A stretch of DNA of 64,000 bases, from contig JAFUZD010000029.1 in assembly GCA_017476785.1 (NCBI GenBank), positions 1 through 64,000 of the forward strand, read 5' to 3'. Both the position numbers and the translations under genes were made by a program. Positions within the stretch are counted from its first letter, which is position 1; every line of letters begins with the position of its first letter. Positions 1 to 8,077 of this stretch are shown here, one piece after another. This DNA comes from Prevotella sp. Lineage in GTDB: Bacteria > Bacteroidota > Bacteroidia > Bacteroidales > Bacteroidaceae. The notes under the pieces are model-generated. The model did not search any database. It was not told the DNA's origin and worked only from the letters and a program-made list of their open reading frames with translations.

Positions 1-1185
1 GTCGAGGTCTACGTGGCTGGCCATCGTGCGCTGGATGATGGCATCGCGCATATACAGATAGTCAAAGTCGTTGCCGGCGTTGCGCAGTGCCAGCGACTTG
101 TAGTCGGTCAGCCCCGGACGCTGGTCGGGGAAGAACTCGTACTCGAAACGCTTGACGCCAAAGCGCTTGTTGGCGTAGATGGCCAGCGACTTCAGCGGGT
201 TGCCGCGCGTGGCACCGCCCATAATGCGCGTCTCGCAGAGCTGGTTGAGCGCACTGCCAGTGCCTGCCTGCTCGAACAGCTCCAGATTGATGGGGCGCCG
301 CCAGTTGTACTCATAGTTGTGCTGCCCGTTGGTATAGCTGTCTGAGTAGATACCGATAGCCGCATCGTCGAAATACTGCTTGTTGGTGACGATGGAGATG
401 ACGGGCAGCGTCAGTGCGCGCGGATGGAAGATATAGGAGTGGGTGGTGCTGCGCGGCGACAGATAGCCATTGCAGAAGAGCTTGGCACGGATGTAGGTGG
501 TCGACGTGATAGTAAGCGGAGCCGTGTACTTGATGCTGGTGGCAGTGGGTTCCGTGCCGTCGCGCGTGTAGCGTATCTCCGTCCCTGCGGGCGCATCGGC
601 CGGCAACGAGAGCTCGAGCGTGATGGCGGCATTGCCCACGACGACACGGCCCGGCTCGCTGAACACGGGTTCGCCCAGTGTATTCTTCAGCGTCTGTCCG
701 CAGTTGGCGGCACCCGGCGTGGGCGTGGCCTGATAGCCCCACTTGTCAGCACCGTCGGTCTCGCGGCCATAGGCAATGTTGGGGGCGGGCTGCTTCTTCA
801 TATCCGTCACTTGGTCGATGAGGGTAGAGCCCTGATAGAGGTACACCTCGCCGCCCTTACCCGACTCCCAGCGGAAGTCGGTGTGCATCCCGTCGCCCAC
901 TTTGTCGCAGTAGACGATGGCATACTGGTGGGCACCGACCGTCACGCTGGGCAACGGCCACGCCTTCGAGGCTTTGTCAGACTTTCCCAGTTTGTAGCCA
1001 TTCAGGTTGACTGCCGTGCTGCCTGCATTGTACAACTCCACCCACGAGTCGGGGAAGTCGTTCAGGTCGTCCATAATACAGTCGATGTTCGATTGCATCA
1101 GCTCGTTGATGACAAGCTGAGCGTGTGCCTCGGCGGCGCCCATCCAGAGCGCGGCCAGCACGAGGGTTTTCAGTTTTCGGTTCAT
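1..1185 (-). CDS. CotH-like / lamin-tail-domain secreted protein (3' part missing)
   Basis: The gene is open at the left edge of the window; 395 codons are visible and the stop lies outside. The ATG at 1185 opens a signal peptide (MNRKLKTLVLAALWMG, cleavage near AHA-Q). A lamin-tail-like beta domain follows at about residues 25-150 (INELMQSN, WVELYN, LNGYKLG). Next comes a chitobiase/HEX C-terminal-type domain at about 200-260 (YTRDGTEP, IRAKLF), and then the start of a CotH-type region (LPVISIVTN, ALRNAGND, RDAIIQ). The domain order is common in Bacteroidetes surface or secreted proteins; CotH relatives include protein kinases. The promoter element at 1193-1200 is only 7 bases from the ATG. 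Substrate and role are unknown. The domain calls are by recognition of motifs, not by search. Confidence 0.75.
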   Translation of the reverse strand, partial: MNRKLKTLVLAALWMGAAEAHAQLVINELMQSNIDCIMDDLNDFPDSWVELYNAGSTAVNLNGYKLGKSDKASKAWPLPSVTVGAHQYAIVYCDKVGDGMHTDFRWESGKGGEVYLYQGSTLIDQVTDMKKQPAPNIAYGRETDGADKWGYQATPTPGAANCGQTLKNTLGEPVFSEPGRVVVGNAAITLELSLPADAPAGTEIRYTRDGTEPTATSIKYTAPLTITSTTYIRAKLFCNGYLSPRSTTHSYIFHPRALTLPVISIVTNKQYFDDAAIGIYSDSYTNGQHNYEYNWRRPINLELFEQAGTGSALNQLCETRIMGGATRGNPLKSLAIYANKRFGVKRFEYEFFPDQRPGLTDYKSLALRNAGNDFDYLYMRDAIIQRTMASHVDLD

Positions 1186-1192
1186 TGCGCTG

Positions 1193-1200
1193 CAAAGTTA
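1193..1200 (-). promoter_or_regulatory. -7 element TAACTTTG of the CotH-like gene
   Basis: This is an exact TAnnTTTG match on the minus strand, 7 bases upstream of the ATG at 1185. The predicted transcript would be leaderless or nearly so. It is divergent from the dnaG promoter. Confidence 0.6.
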
Positions 1201-1333
1201 CGCCTTTTCCTTCGGTCTGCCAAAAATATCTGTCGCTTAAACTTTGCGCCACGCATCATTTTGCCCTTTTCCCTGCATCCGAAGAATTATGTGATTTTTC
1301 TGTCCCTATTCCGCGTAATTAATAATAAATTCG

Positions 1334-1341
1334 TATCTTTG
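1334..1341 (+). promoter_or_regulatory. -7 element TATCTTTG of dnaG
   Basis: This TAnnTTTG match lies 27 bases before the dnaG ATG at 1369. The upstream stretch is AT-rich, with no clear -33 TTTG. Confidence 0.6.
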
Positions 1342-1368
1342 CAGAAACATAAGAAAGGAAGTGAAGCT

Positions 1369-3333
1369 ATGATTGACAGAGCGACGGTAGACAAGATAAT
1401 GGACGCGACGGACATCGTGGACGTGGTGGGCGAGTTTGTCAACCTGCGCAAAGCAGGTGTCAACTACAAAGGCCTGTGCCCCTTCCACGACGACACCACG
1501 CCCTCGTTTATGGTGTCGCCGGCCCGGCAGATATGCAAGTGTTTTGCCTGCGGCGAGGGTGGCAACGCGGTCAACTTCCTGATGAAGCACGAGCAGATAA
1601 CCTATCCCGAGGCACTGCGATGGCTGGCCAAGAAGTACAACATCGAGATTCAGGAGCGCGAGCTCACCGACGAGGAGCGTCGGGAGCAGTCCGAGCGCGA
1701 GTCGCTCTTCGTGGTCAACGAATGGGCCAACCAGTATTTTCAGGCCATCTTGCAGAACGACGTAGACGGCCAGACCATCGGCAAGCAGTATTTCCGCAGC
1801 CGCGGCATCCGCGACGACATCATACGCAAGTTCCAGCTCGGCTTCGCCCTGAATAGCCGCGACGCGCTGGTAAAGGAGGGAGTGCGCAAAGGTTATAAGG
1901 AAGAGTATCTCGTCAAGTCGGGGCTCTGCATCCAGAACGAGCGCGGCATCTACGACCGCTTCAGTGGGCGCGTCATCTTCCCGTGGCTCAACGTCAGCGG
2001 CAAAACGGTGGCCTTCGGCGGCCGACTGCTCGATTCGCGCACCAAAGGCGTGCAGCAGAAGTATGTCAACTCGCCCGACTCGGAAATCTATCACAAGGAC
2101 CACGAGCTCTACGGCATCTTCCAAGCCAAGAAGGCCATTGTCAAGGAAGAGTGCGTCTATATGGTCGAAGGCTACACCGACGTGATAGCGATGCACCAGT
2201 GCGGACTGGAAAACGTGGTGGCCAACTCTGGAACGGCACTCAGCATCTACCAGATACGCCTGCTCCACCGCTTCACCAGCAACATCGTGCTGCTCTACGA
2301 CGGCGACGAGGCCGGCATCCACGCAGCAATGCGCGGCACGGATATGCTGCTCAGCGAGGGAATGAACGTGAAAGTGCTGCTGCTGCCCGACGGCGACGAC
2401 CCCGACAGCTTCAGCCGTAAGCATACGGCTACCGAGTTTAAGCAATACATCGAGCAGCATCAGACCGACTTCATCGAGTTCAAGACCGACCTCCTGCTGC
2501 GCGGCGTGAAAGACCCCATCAAGCGGGCCGAGGCCATCAACAGCATCGTGCACTCGGTGTCGGTCATCCCCGACCCCATCATCCGGTCCACGTATCTGGG
2601 CGAGTGTGCCCAGCGCTTGGGGGTGGATGAGCGCACGCTGATTACGCAGACCAACAAATACATTGCTGACAACCGCGATGCCATACGACGCGAGAACGAA
2701 CGGCAGGAGGCGCGCGCTGAGCGACTGGAGAACGCCGCCGACCGACAGGGGGCTGAGCCGCAGGCATCGCCATTGCCCTCGCTGGCGACGTTCACCGAGG
2801 ACAATCCCGTAGAGCGAATGCTCGCGCAGCAGATTATCCGCCACGGCAACGAGACAATCTTCGAGGGACTGGAGACGGAAGACGGCCAGCTAATCAGCTT
2901 CAACGTGGCACAATACATAGACTACGACCTCTCACAGGACGGGCTCGTATTCAGCAACGAGCTGTACAACCGCATCCTGCGCGAAGCGGTGGAGCAGTCG
3001 GCCGACGAGCATTTCCGCGCTGAGACCTACTTCCTCAACCACGCTGACGTGACCATTGCCCAGCTGGCTGCCCAGCTGGCTATTGACAACCACCAGCTGA
3101 GCCGCAGCTTCGAGATGAAGACCGACGCCAACGGCCTGCGCCAGCGCATCGTCCACCTGATACTCGACTTCCGAATGGACATCGTCAACCAGCACCTGAA
3201 GGACATTCAGCGGCAGCTGAAGGAGGTGGGCAGCAATATGGAGCGCATTCAGGAGCTGATGGCCGACTACAAACAGACGCAGGAACTGCGCAACGCGCTG
3301 GCCAAGCAGCTGGGCTCCGACGTCATCATCTAA
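1369..3333 (+). CDS. dnaG: DNA primase
   Basis: DnaG makes RNA primers for replication at the fork. The product is 654 aa, in the usual range. The N-terminal CHC2 zinc ribbon uses C37, H40, C58 and C61 (GLCPFH, CKCFACGEGG). The central TOPRIM core carries EGYTD, LLYDGDEAG and DGDDPDSF. The C-terminal part, beyond about residue 500, would be the helicase-binding domain. I chose ATG 1369 because it follows the promoter at 1334-1341 and gives the canonical N-terminus MIDRATVDKI. The frame is open further upstream, but that stretch lies antisense to the divergent gene. cls follows after 12 bases, so the two are probably co-transcribed. Confidence 0.96.
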   Translation: MIDRATVDKIMDATDIVDVVGEFVNLRKAGVNYKGLCPFHDDTTPSFMVSPARQICKCFACGEGGNAVNFLMKHEQITYPEALRWLAKKYNIEIQERELTDEERREQSERESLFVVNEWANQYFQAILQNDVDGQTIGKQYFRSRGIRDDIIRKFQLGFALNSRDALVKEGVRKGYKEEYLVKSGLCIQNERGIYDRFSGRVIFPWLNVSGKTVAFGGRLLDSRTKGVQQKYVNSPDSEIYHKDHELYGIFQAKKAIVKEECVYMVEGYTDVIAMHQCGLENVVANSGTALSIYQIRLLHRFTSNIVLLYDGDEAGIHAAMRGTDMLLSEGMNVKVLLLPDGDDPDSFSRKHTATEFKQYIEQHQTDFIEFKTDLLLRGVKDPIKRAEAINSIVHSVSVIPDPIIRSTYLGECAQRLGVDERTLITQTNKYIADNRDAIRRENERQEARAERLENAADRQGAEPQASPLPSLATFTEDNPVERMLAQQIIRHGNETIFEGLETEDGQLISFNVAQYIDYDLSQDGLVFSNELYNRILREAVEQSADEHFRAETYFLNHADVTIAQLAAQLAIDNHQLSRSFEMKTDANGLRQRIVHLILDFRMDIVNQHLKDIQRQLKEVGSNMERIQELMADYKQTQELRNALAKQLGSDVII

Positions 3334-3345
3334 GCACCGACTACT

Positions 3346-4773
3346 ATGCACGGACTGAATATCATAGGCGTTATCATCTACTGGCTGATTATAGTCATTG
3401 CAATCATCCACGTAGTGATGGACAACCGGCAGCCGGCCAAGACTATGGCGTGGGCACTGGTCATCTTCTTCGTGCCTGTGGCCGGCATCGTGCTCTATCT
3501 CTTCTTCGGGGTCAACCACCGACGCGAGCGACTGGCCAGCCAGCGTTCGCTGGACCAGCTGTCCAAGCGCTCAATGCTGGAATTCGTGGAGCAGACCGAC
3601 CTCCACGTGCCCGAGCACTACAAGCCTGTCGTCGACCTCTTCATCAACCAGAACCTTTCGCTGCCGTTCAAGGCTACCGACGTAGACATCTATACCAACG
3701 GCTATCAGTTCTTCCCCGCCCTGCTGCGCTCCATCGCCTCGGCCCGCCACCACATCCACATCGACTTCTACATCTTCGAGGACGACGCGCTGGGGCAACT
3801 CGTCAGCGACGCACTGATTGACCGGGCAAAGGCCGGCGTGGAGGTGCGGCTCATCTACGACGACGTGGGGTGCTGGAACATTCCCAATGCTTTCTTTGAA
3901 CGGATGATACAGGCAGGCATCGAGGTGGCGCCGTTCCTGCCCGTTCGTTTCCCCTCGTTCACCAGCCGCGTGAACTACCGCAATCACCGCAAGCTGGTCA
4001 TCATCGACGGATTGGAGGGCTACATCGGCGGAATGAACATCGCCCTGCGCTACGTGAAAGGTATCAACGACCACGCTTGGCGCGACACGATGATACGCAT
4101 CACGGGCGGCATCGTCTATTCACTGCAGCGCGCTTTCCTCGTTGACTGGTTCTTTGTCAACCGCAAGCTCATCTCCGACAAGTGCTACTATCCTAAGGCA
4201 CTCAGCAATCAGAAGGCCGAGGGGGCATTGGCACAGATTGTCACCAGCGGTCCCATCACGCCCTATCCCGAGATTATGCAGGGCTACATCCGCGTCATTC
4301 TGGCTGCCCGCCACTACATCTACATCGAGACGCCCTATTTCCTGCCCAACGAGCCCGTGCTCTTTGCACTGAAGACGGCGGCACTGGCCGGGGTCGACGT
4401 GCGCATACTCTGCCCGTTCCATTCTGATGCCCGCGTGGTGGAGTGGGCTTCGCGCTCCTATCTGCGCGAGGCGGTGAAGGCCGGCGTGCAGGTATTTCTC
4501 TACACGGCCGGATTCCTGCACTCCAAGATGCTGGTCTGCGACGACACCCTGCTCACCTGTGGCTCCACCAACTTCGACTTCCGGTCGTTCGAGAACAATT
4601 TCGAAGCCAATGTCTTCATCTACGACGAAGCGCAGGCACAGGAGTTCCGCCGCGTGTTTCTGATCGACCAGCAGCAGTCCATATCACTGGCAGAGATACC
4701 TCACCGGATGAAGCCGAGCTTCATCAAGCGGCTGGGCGAATCGTTAGTAAGATTGTTTGCACCGCTGTTTTAA
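3346..4773 (+). CDS. cls: cardiolipin synthase (phospholipase D family)
   Basis: This membrane enzyme condenses two phosphatidylglycerols into cardiolipin and glycerol. The product is 475 aa. Two N-terminal transmembrane helices (about residues 5-25 and 33-53) precede two phospholipase D HKD motifs: NHRKLVIIDG with GGMNI in the middle, and HSKMLVCDD with GSTNFDFRSF near residue 395. Length and layout match bacterial Cls. It starts 12 bases after dnaG and probably shares its transcript. It converges on rsmD, with a small imperfect hairpin between them. Confidence 0.93.
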   Translation: MHGLNIIGVIIYWLIIVIAIIHVVMDNRQPAKTMAWALVIFFVPVAGIVLYLFFGVNHRRERLASQRSLDQLSKRSMLEFVEQTDLHVPEHYKPVVDLFINQNLSLPFKATDVDIYTNGYQFFPALLRSIASARHHIHIDFYIFEDDALGQLVSDALIDRAKAGVEVRLIYDDVGCWNIPNAFFERMIQAGIEVAPFLPVRFPSFTSRVNYRNHRKLVIIDGLEGYIGGMNIALRYVKGINDHAWRDTMIRITGGIVYSLQRAFLVDWFFVNRKLISDKCYYPKALSNQKAEGALAQIVTSGPITPYPEIMQGYIRVILAARHYIYIETPYFLPNEPVLFALKTAALAGVDVRILCPFHSDARVVEWASRSYLREAVKAGVQVFLYTAGFLHSKMLVCDDTLLTCGSTNFDFRSFENNFEANVFIYDEAQAQEFRRVFLIDQQQSISLAEIPHRMKPSFIKRLGESLVRLFAPLF

Positions 4774-4800
4774 CGCTCACCGCCGAAGGGCGTGAGTGCA
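4774..4800. terminator. possible bidirectional hairpin between cls and rsmD
   Basis: The arms CTCAC..GCC and GGC..GTGAG pair around a 4-base loop with one bulge, followed on the plus strand by CAAAAACG. It lies between two converging genes. The stem is weak and has no true T-run. Confidence 0.3.
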
Positions 4801-4819
4801 AAAACGCAACAAGAGATAC

Positions 4820-5356
4820 TTAAGAAACGGCGAACAGCGAGAAGTTGACGCTGCCATAGCTGCGATGCGCCACAAAGCGGGGGTGCTGGCTGAAGTCGTA
4901 GTCCTTGCCGTGCTCGAAGACGAAGATACCGCCCTCACGGAGCAGCTGCTTCTGGAAAATCAGGTCGGGAATGGTGGGCAGTTCCTTCAGTGCATAGGGC
5001 GGATCGGCAAAGATGAAGTCGAACTGCTGGCGGCACGACTTCAAGAAACGGAACACATCGCCGCGGACGGCCACGCACTTATGCTCATTCAGCTTCTTCA
5101 AGCAGTCTTGGATAAATCGGTGGTGGTCGCGGTCCAGCTCGACGCTGACCACCTGCGAGCAGCCGCGCGAGAGCAGTTCGAGCGAGATGCTACCCGTACC
5201 CGAAAAGAGGTCGAGTGCCGTAGCGCTGTCGAAGTCGATATACTGCGTAAGAACGTTAAAGATATTCTCTTTGGCAAAATCGGTCGTCGGCCGCGCCTTA
5301 AACGAGCGCGGAATATCAAAATGCCGTCCTTTGTATAGTCCTGTAATGATGCGCAT
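4820..5356 (-). CDS. rsmD: 16S rRNA (guanine(966)-N2)-methyltransferase
   Basis: This enzyme methylates G966 of 16S rRNA in the assembling 30S subunit using S-adenosylmethionine. The product is 178 aa. The N-terminus MRIITGLYKGR and the PTTDFAKENIFNVL segment are family hallmarks. The SAM-binding motif is DLFSGTGSISLELLSRG and the catalytic motif is ADPPY. It is the last gene of a minus-strand set with DUF3822 (25 bases upstream) and a 30-residue microprotein. The rsmD-DUF3822 adjacency recurs in Bacteroidetes. Confidence 0.93.
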   Translation of the reverse strand: MRIITGLYKGRHFDIPRSFKARPTTDFAKENIFNVLTQYIDFDSATALDLFSGTGSISLELLSRGCSQVVSVELDRDHHRFIQDCLKKLNEHKCVAVRGDVFRFLKSCRQQFDFIFADPPYALKELPTIPDLIFQKQLLREGGIFVFEHGKDYDFSQHPRFVAHRSYGSVNFSLFAVS

Positions 5357-5381
5357 TGTCCCTCACCCTCCTATTCAAGAA

Positions 5382-6194
5382 CTACCTTCCTTTCACATAG
5401 AGTGTCATCAGGTCGTACGGGATGCCGCTGATCTGCGTCACGGCCGCACGGTTGAAGTCGCCCGCGGGATTGATGATGTAGGCTCGCTTCACGTAGCGCC
5501 GCAGTTCTTCCAGCAGCCATTCGCGCTCGGGAATGTCGCCCACGATGTGCAGCTCGTCCTGCTCGGCCTTCAGCATCAGCTGCTGCCACACGTACAGCAG
5601 GAAATAAAGTGCGTCGCGGGCATTCGAAGTGTCAAAGGCATTGTAGAACTTGAAGCGGTTCTGGGCGTAGTTGAATATCTCCAGCCGCCCGTCGTGGAAG
5701 TAGCCATAGAGCTTGCCGCGCACGCCCGTATAGCTACGCTGGTGCAGATGGCGCCACACGGGAGCCGACGAGCAGACGTAGCGCACATCAGAGAAGCGGT
5801 CGCTGATGACCGTTTTCAGGTCGCGGTTGACGGAGAACACTGCCACGCAGCTCAGGTCGGGCAGTACATTGTGCAGGATGGTTTCCTGTGCGCGGCCGGG
5901 GAAAGCGTGGCCATAGAGAGCCTGCTGCTCCTGCTCGCGAAACAAGTCGGCCGGCACCATCAGCACCGGCGTATCGATGAGCACCTGCACGCGCTGCGCC
6001 TCACGCAGCATCGTGACAGTCCTGATGGCCTCGCGCAGATTGGCTGCCATCGAGATGCCGTTCTTCAGCGTGTACGGCTCATAGTCTATCTGGTTCTTGC
6101 CGTCGCGGTTGACGATGGTCGAGAACGAGAGCGCGCTGCGGCTGATGCGGACGGTCAGCCGTGGCGTTGCGTTATAGGTTGCGGTTTCCTGCAT
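5382..6194 (-). CDS. DUF3822 family protein
   Basis: The product is 270 aa, with no signal peptide or membrane segment, so it is probably cytosolic. It matches by eye the Bacteroidetes-specific DUF3822 family, which has an actin/ribonuclease H-like feel: an N-terminal strand run (LTVRISRSALSFSTI), then the NGISMAANLREAI segment and a C-terminal EREWLLEELRRYV helix. No function is known. It lies directly upstream of rsmD and 12 bases downstream of the microprotein stop, so all three probably form one transcript from the promoter at 6309-6316. Confidence 0.8.
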   Translation of the reverse strand: MQETATYNATPRLTVRISRSALSFSTIVNRDGKNQIDYEPYTLKNGISMAANLREAIRTVTMLREAQRVQVLIDTPVLMVPADLFREQEQQALYGHAFPGRAQETILHNVLPDLSCVAVFSVNRDLKTVISDRFSDVRYVCSSAPVWRHLHQRSYTGVRGKLYGYFHDGRLEIFNYAQNRFKFYNAFDTSNARDALYFLLYVWQQLMLKAEQDELHIVGDIPEREWLLEELRRYVKRAYIINPAGDFNRAAVTQISGIPYDLMTLYVKGR

Positions 6195-6206
6195 AGTCGT
6201 TCATCC

Positions 6207-6299
6207 TCAGTTGTGCGTGATACTCAGTGCACACAGCACCGCCAGCGCCAGCGCCACGATGCCGAGCACGATGTTGATGTGTCGGTTGGTAATCTTCAT
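6207..6299 (-). CDS. 30-residue single-span membrane microprotein
   Basis: ATG at 6299 to TGA at 6207-6209 encodes 30 residues: MKITNRHINIV, a hydrophobic run of about 17 residues rich in L, A, V and I, and the end SITHN. The basic N-terminus and single helix predict an inner-membrane peptide with its N-terminus inside. The promoter element 6309-6316 is 9 bases from the ATG. The next gene (DUF3822) starts 12 bases after the stop. The protein-like composition and perfect fit between promoter and operon make it a likely real gene. Its function is unknown. Confidence 0.6.
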   Translation of the reverse strand: MKITNRHINIVLGIVALALAVLCALSITHN

Positions 6300-6308
6300 T
6301 TCCACGTG

Positions 6309-6316
6309 CAAAGATA
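6309..6316 (-). promoter_or_regulatory. -7 element TATCTTTG of the microprotein-DUF3822-rsmD set
   Basis: This exact TAnnTTTG lies in the left arm of the inverted repeat, 9 bases from the microprotein ATG. Confidence 0.65.
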
Positions 6317-6415
6317 CAAATTAATTCATAATTCATAATGCATAATCCATAATTAATTCTCATTTTATGCTGTGGATTAATGGTGATTATGCATTATGAA
6401 TTATGAATTAATTTG

Positions 6416-6423
6416 TACCTTTG
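6416..6423 (+). promoter_or_regulatory. -7 element TACCTTTG of the RecD-like helicase gene
   Basis: This exact TAnnTTTG lies in the right arm of the inverted repeat, 10 bases from the ATG at 6434. A very short leader is predicted. Confidence 0.65.
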
Positions 6424-6433
6424 CTGGCGAAAG

Positions 6434-7876
6434 ATGATTACCGACGAACTGAGACACCGCATCCGCGAGGCCTTCGGCCACGTGCCCACTCCCGAGCAGG
6501 AGCAGGCCATCGGCGTATTCTGCGACTTCCTGACCGACCGCAACGGCCAGTCGCTGATGCTGATGCCCGGTGCTGCCGGCACGGGCAAGACCTCACTGGC
6601 TGCCGCACTGGTGCAGGCACTGCGCTCGCTGGGGCAGAAGATGGTGCTGATGGCTCCCACGGGACGGGCTGCTAAGGTCTTCTCGCTCTATGCCGCCCAC
6701 CCGGCCTACACCATCCACCGCCGCATCTACCGACAGAAGTCGGCGGCCGACCTCTCAGCCTTCAACCTGAACGTCAACCTGAGCAAGCACACGCTGTTCA
6801 TCGTCGACGAGGCCTCGATGATCAGTAACACCGGCTATGGAGAATCGGCCTTTGGCAGCGGACGGCTGCTCGACGACCTCATTCAGTTTGTCTACAACGG
6901 CGAGGGTTGCCGGCTGATGCTTATCGGCGACCGTGCCCAGTTGCCGCCGGTGGGCGAGGAAGCCAGTCCGGCACTCAGTGCCGAGGTGCTGCGTGCCTAT
7001 GGACTGTACGTCTACGAGTGCCGCCTCAGCGAGGTGCTGCGCCAGAGCCAGCAGTCGGGCATCCTATGGAACGCCACACAGCTGCGGACATTAGGAGCCG
7101 AGCTGCCGCAGCGGGGTGCCCTGCTGCTCCCGCGCATCCGCTTCCGCGGCTTTGCCGATATCTGTGTGGTGACCGGCGACGAGCTGATAGAGACGCTGGC
7201 ATCCAGCTATTCACACGCGGGGATGGACGACGTGACCGTCATCACGCGCTCTAACAAGCGAGCCAACATCTACAATCAGGGCATACGCAACAGCGTGCTG
7301 GGACGCGAGGACGAGCTGACGCGTGGCGACCTGCTGATGGTGGTGAAGAACAATTACAGCATCACGCCCCAGCCGACAGAAGACGGCACACGGCCTTTCG
7401 ACTTCATTGCCAATGGCGACCGTGCCGTCGTACAGCGCGTGCGGCGCATCCGCGAGCTCTACGGATTCCGCTTTGCCGACCTGACTGTTACCTTCCCCGA
7501 CTACGACGACACGGAGCTGACGGCCACGGCCATCCTCGACACGCTGACGGCCGAGGCACCCGCACTGACACGCGAGCAGCAAGAGCTATTATATAATAAG
7601 GTGATGGACGACTATGCCGACCTGCCCCTAAAGGCCGACCGCATCAAGAAGCTGAAGCAAGATGCGCACTACAACGCCCTGCAAGTGAAGTTTGCCTATG
7701 CCGTCACCTGCCATAAGGCGCAGGGCGGCCAGTGGGCACACGTCTATCTGGACCAAGGCTATATGACCGACGATATGCTCACGCCCGACTACTACCGCTG
7801 GCTCTACACGGCCTTCACCCGTGCCACCGAACGGCTCTATCTGGTCAACTGGCCAAAGCCGCAGACCGAGGACTGA
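6434..7876 (+). CDS. RecD-like superfamily 1 DNA helicase
   Basis: The product is a 480-residue ATP-dependent helicase. Walker A is GAAGTGKTS (K52). Walker B is LFIVDEASMI, with the downstream motif LIGDRAQLPPVGEE. The C-terminal UvrD_C_2-type region has VTCHKAQGGQW and LYTAFTRATERLYLVNW. It lacks the long N-terminal extension of RecD and the RecD2 HhH region, so it belongs to the short RecD-like/PIF1-like class common in Bacteroidetes. I chose ATG 6434 because the upstream in-frame codons overlap the promoter. It probably acts in DNA repair or replication-fork processing; the exact role is inferred. Confidence 0.88.
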   Translation: MITDELRHRIREAFGHVPTPEQEQAIGVFCDFLTDRNGQSLMLMPGAAGTGKTSLAAALVQALRSLGQKMVLMAPTGRAAKVFSLYAAHPAYTIHRRIYRQKSAADLSAFNLNVNLSKHTLFIVDEASMISNTGYGESAFGSGRLLDDLIQFVYNGEGCRLMLIGDRAQLPPVGEEASPALSAEVLRAYGLYVYECRLSEVLRQSQQSGILWNATQLRTLGAELPQRGALLLPRIRFRGFADICVVTGDELIETLASSYSHAGMDDVTVITRSNKRANIYNQGIRNSVLGREDELTRGDLLMVVKNNYSITPQPTEDGTRPFDFIANGDRAVVQRVRRIRELYGFRFADLTVTFPDYDDTELTATAILDTLTAEAPALTREQQELLYNKVMDDYADLPLKADRIKKLKQDAHYNALQVKFAYAVTCHKAQGGQWAHVYLDQGYMTDDMLTPDYYRWLYTAFTRATERLYLVNWPKPQTED

Positions 7877-8077
7877 GCCCCGGCAACAGCCGCTCATAGC
7901 AGAAAAGGCTCCCACAGCAACGGGCGTAGAAAGGCGATGAGGCCGCAGGCACGCACTCCCAAAGAGAAAGAGCATAAGGAAAAGAAAATGCGCCGACATT
8001 GGGATATATCAGAAAAAATGCCGAACTTTGCAGTAGCAAGACAATGATATGAACCGCATTAACTGTATGGACAAACG

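Larger units (their letters stand above)
6308..6424. repeat. inverted repeat with 40-bp arms carrying two divergent promoters
   Basis: Arm 6308-6347 and the reverse complement of arm 6385-6424 agree at 39 of 40 positions, separated by 37 bases. Each arm contains a TAnnTTTG element pointing outward (6309-6316 minus, 6416-6423 plus) followed by AT-rich ATTCATAAT units. See findings. Confidence 0.9.

Noticed and set aside
424..1368. Long upstream extension of the dnaG reading frame (to 424).
   Set aside because: It lies antisense to the CotH-like gene, crosses both promoters, and dnaG has a canonical start at 1369.
1306..2844. A 512-codon open frame antisense to dnaG.
   Set aside because: It is a mirror of GC-rich codon use; no motif, start context or family resemblance is seen.
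7937..8047. A 36-codon basic ORF between the RecD-like gene and rmuC.
   Set aside because: It has no promoter, lies over the likely rmuC promoter, and its composition does not look like a protein family.
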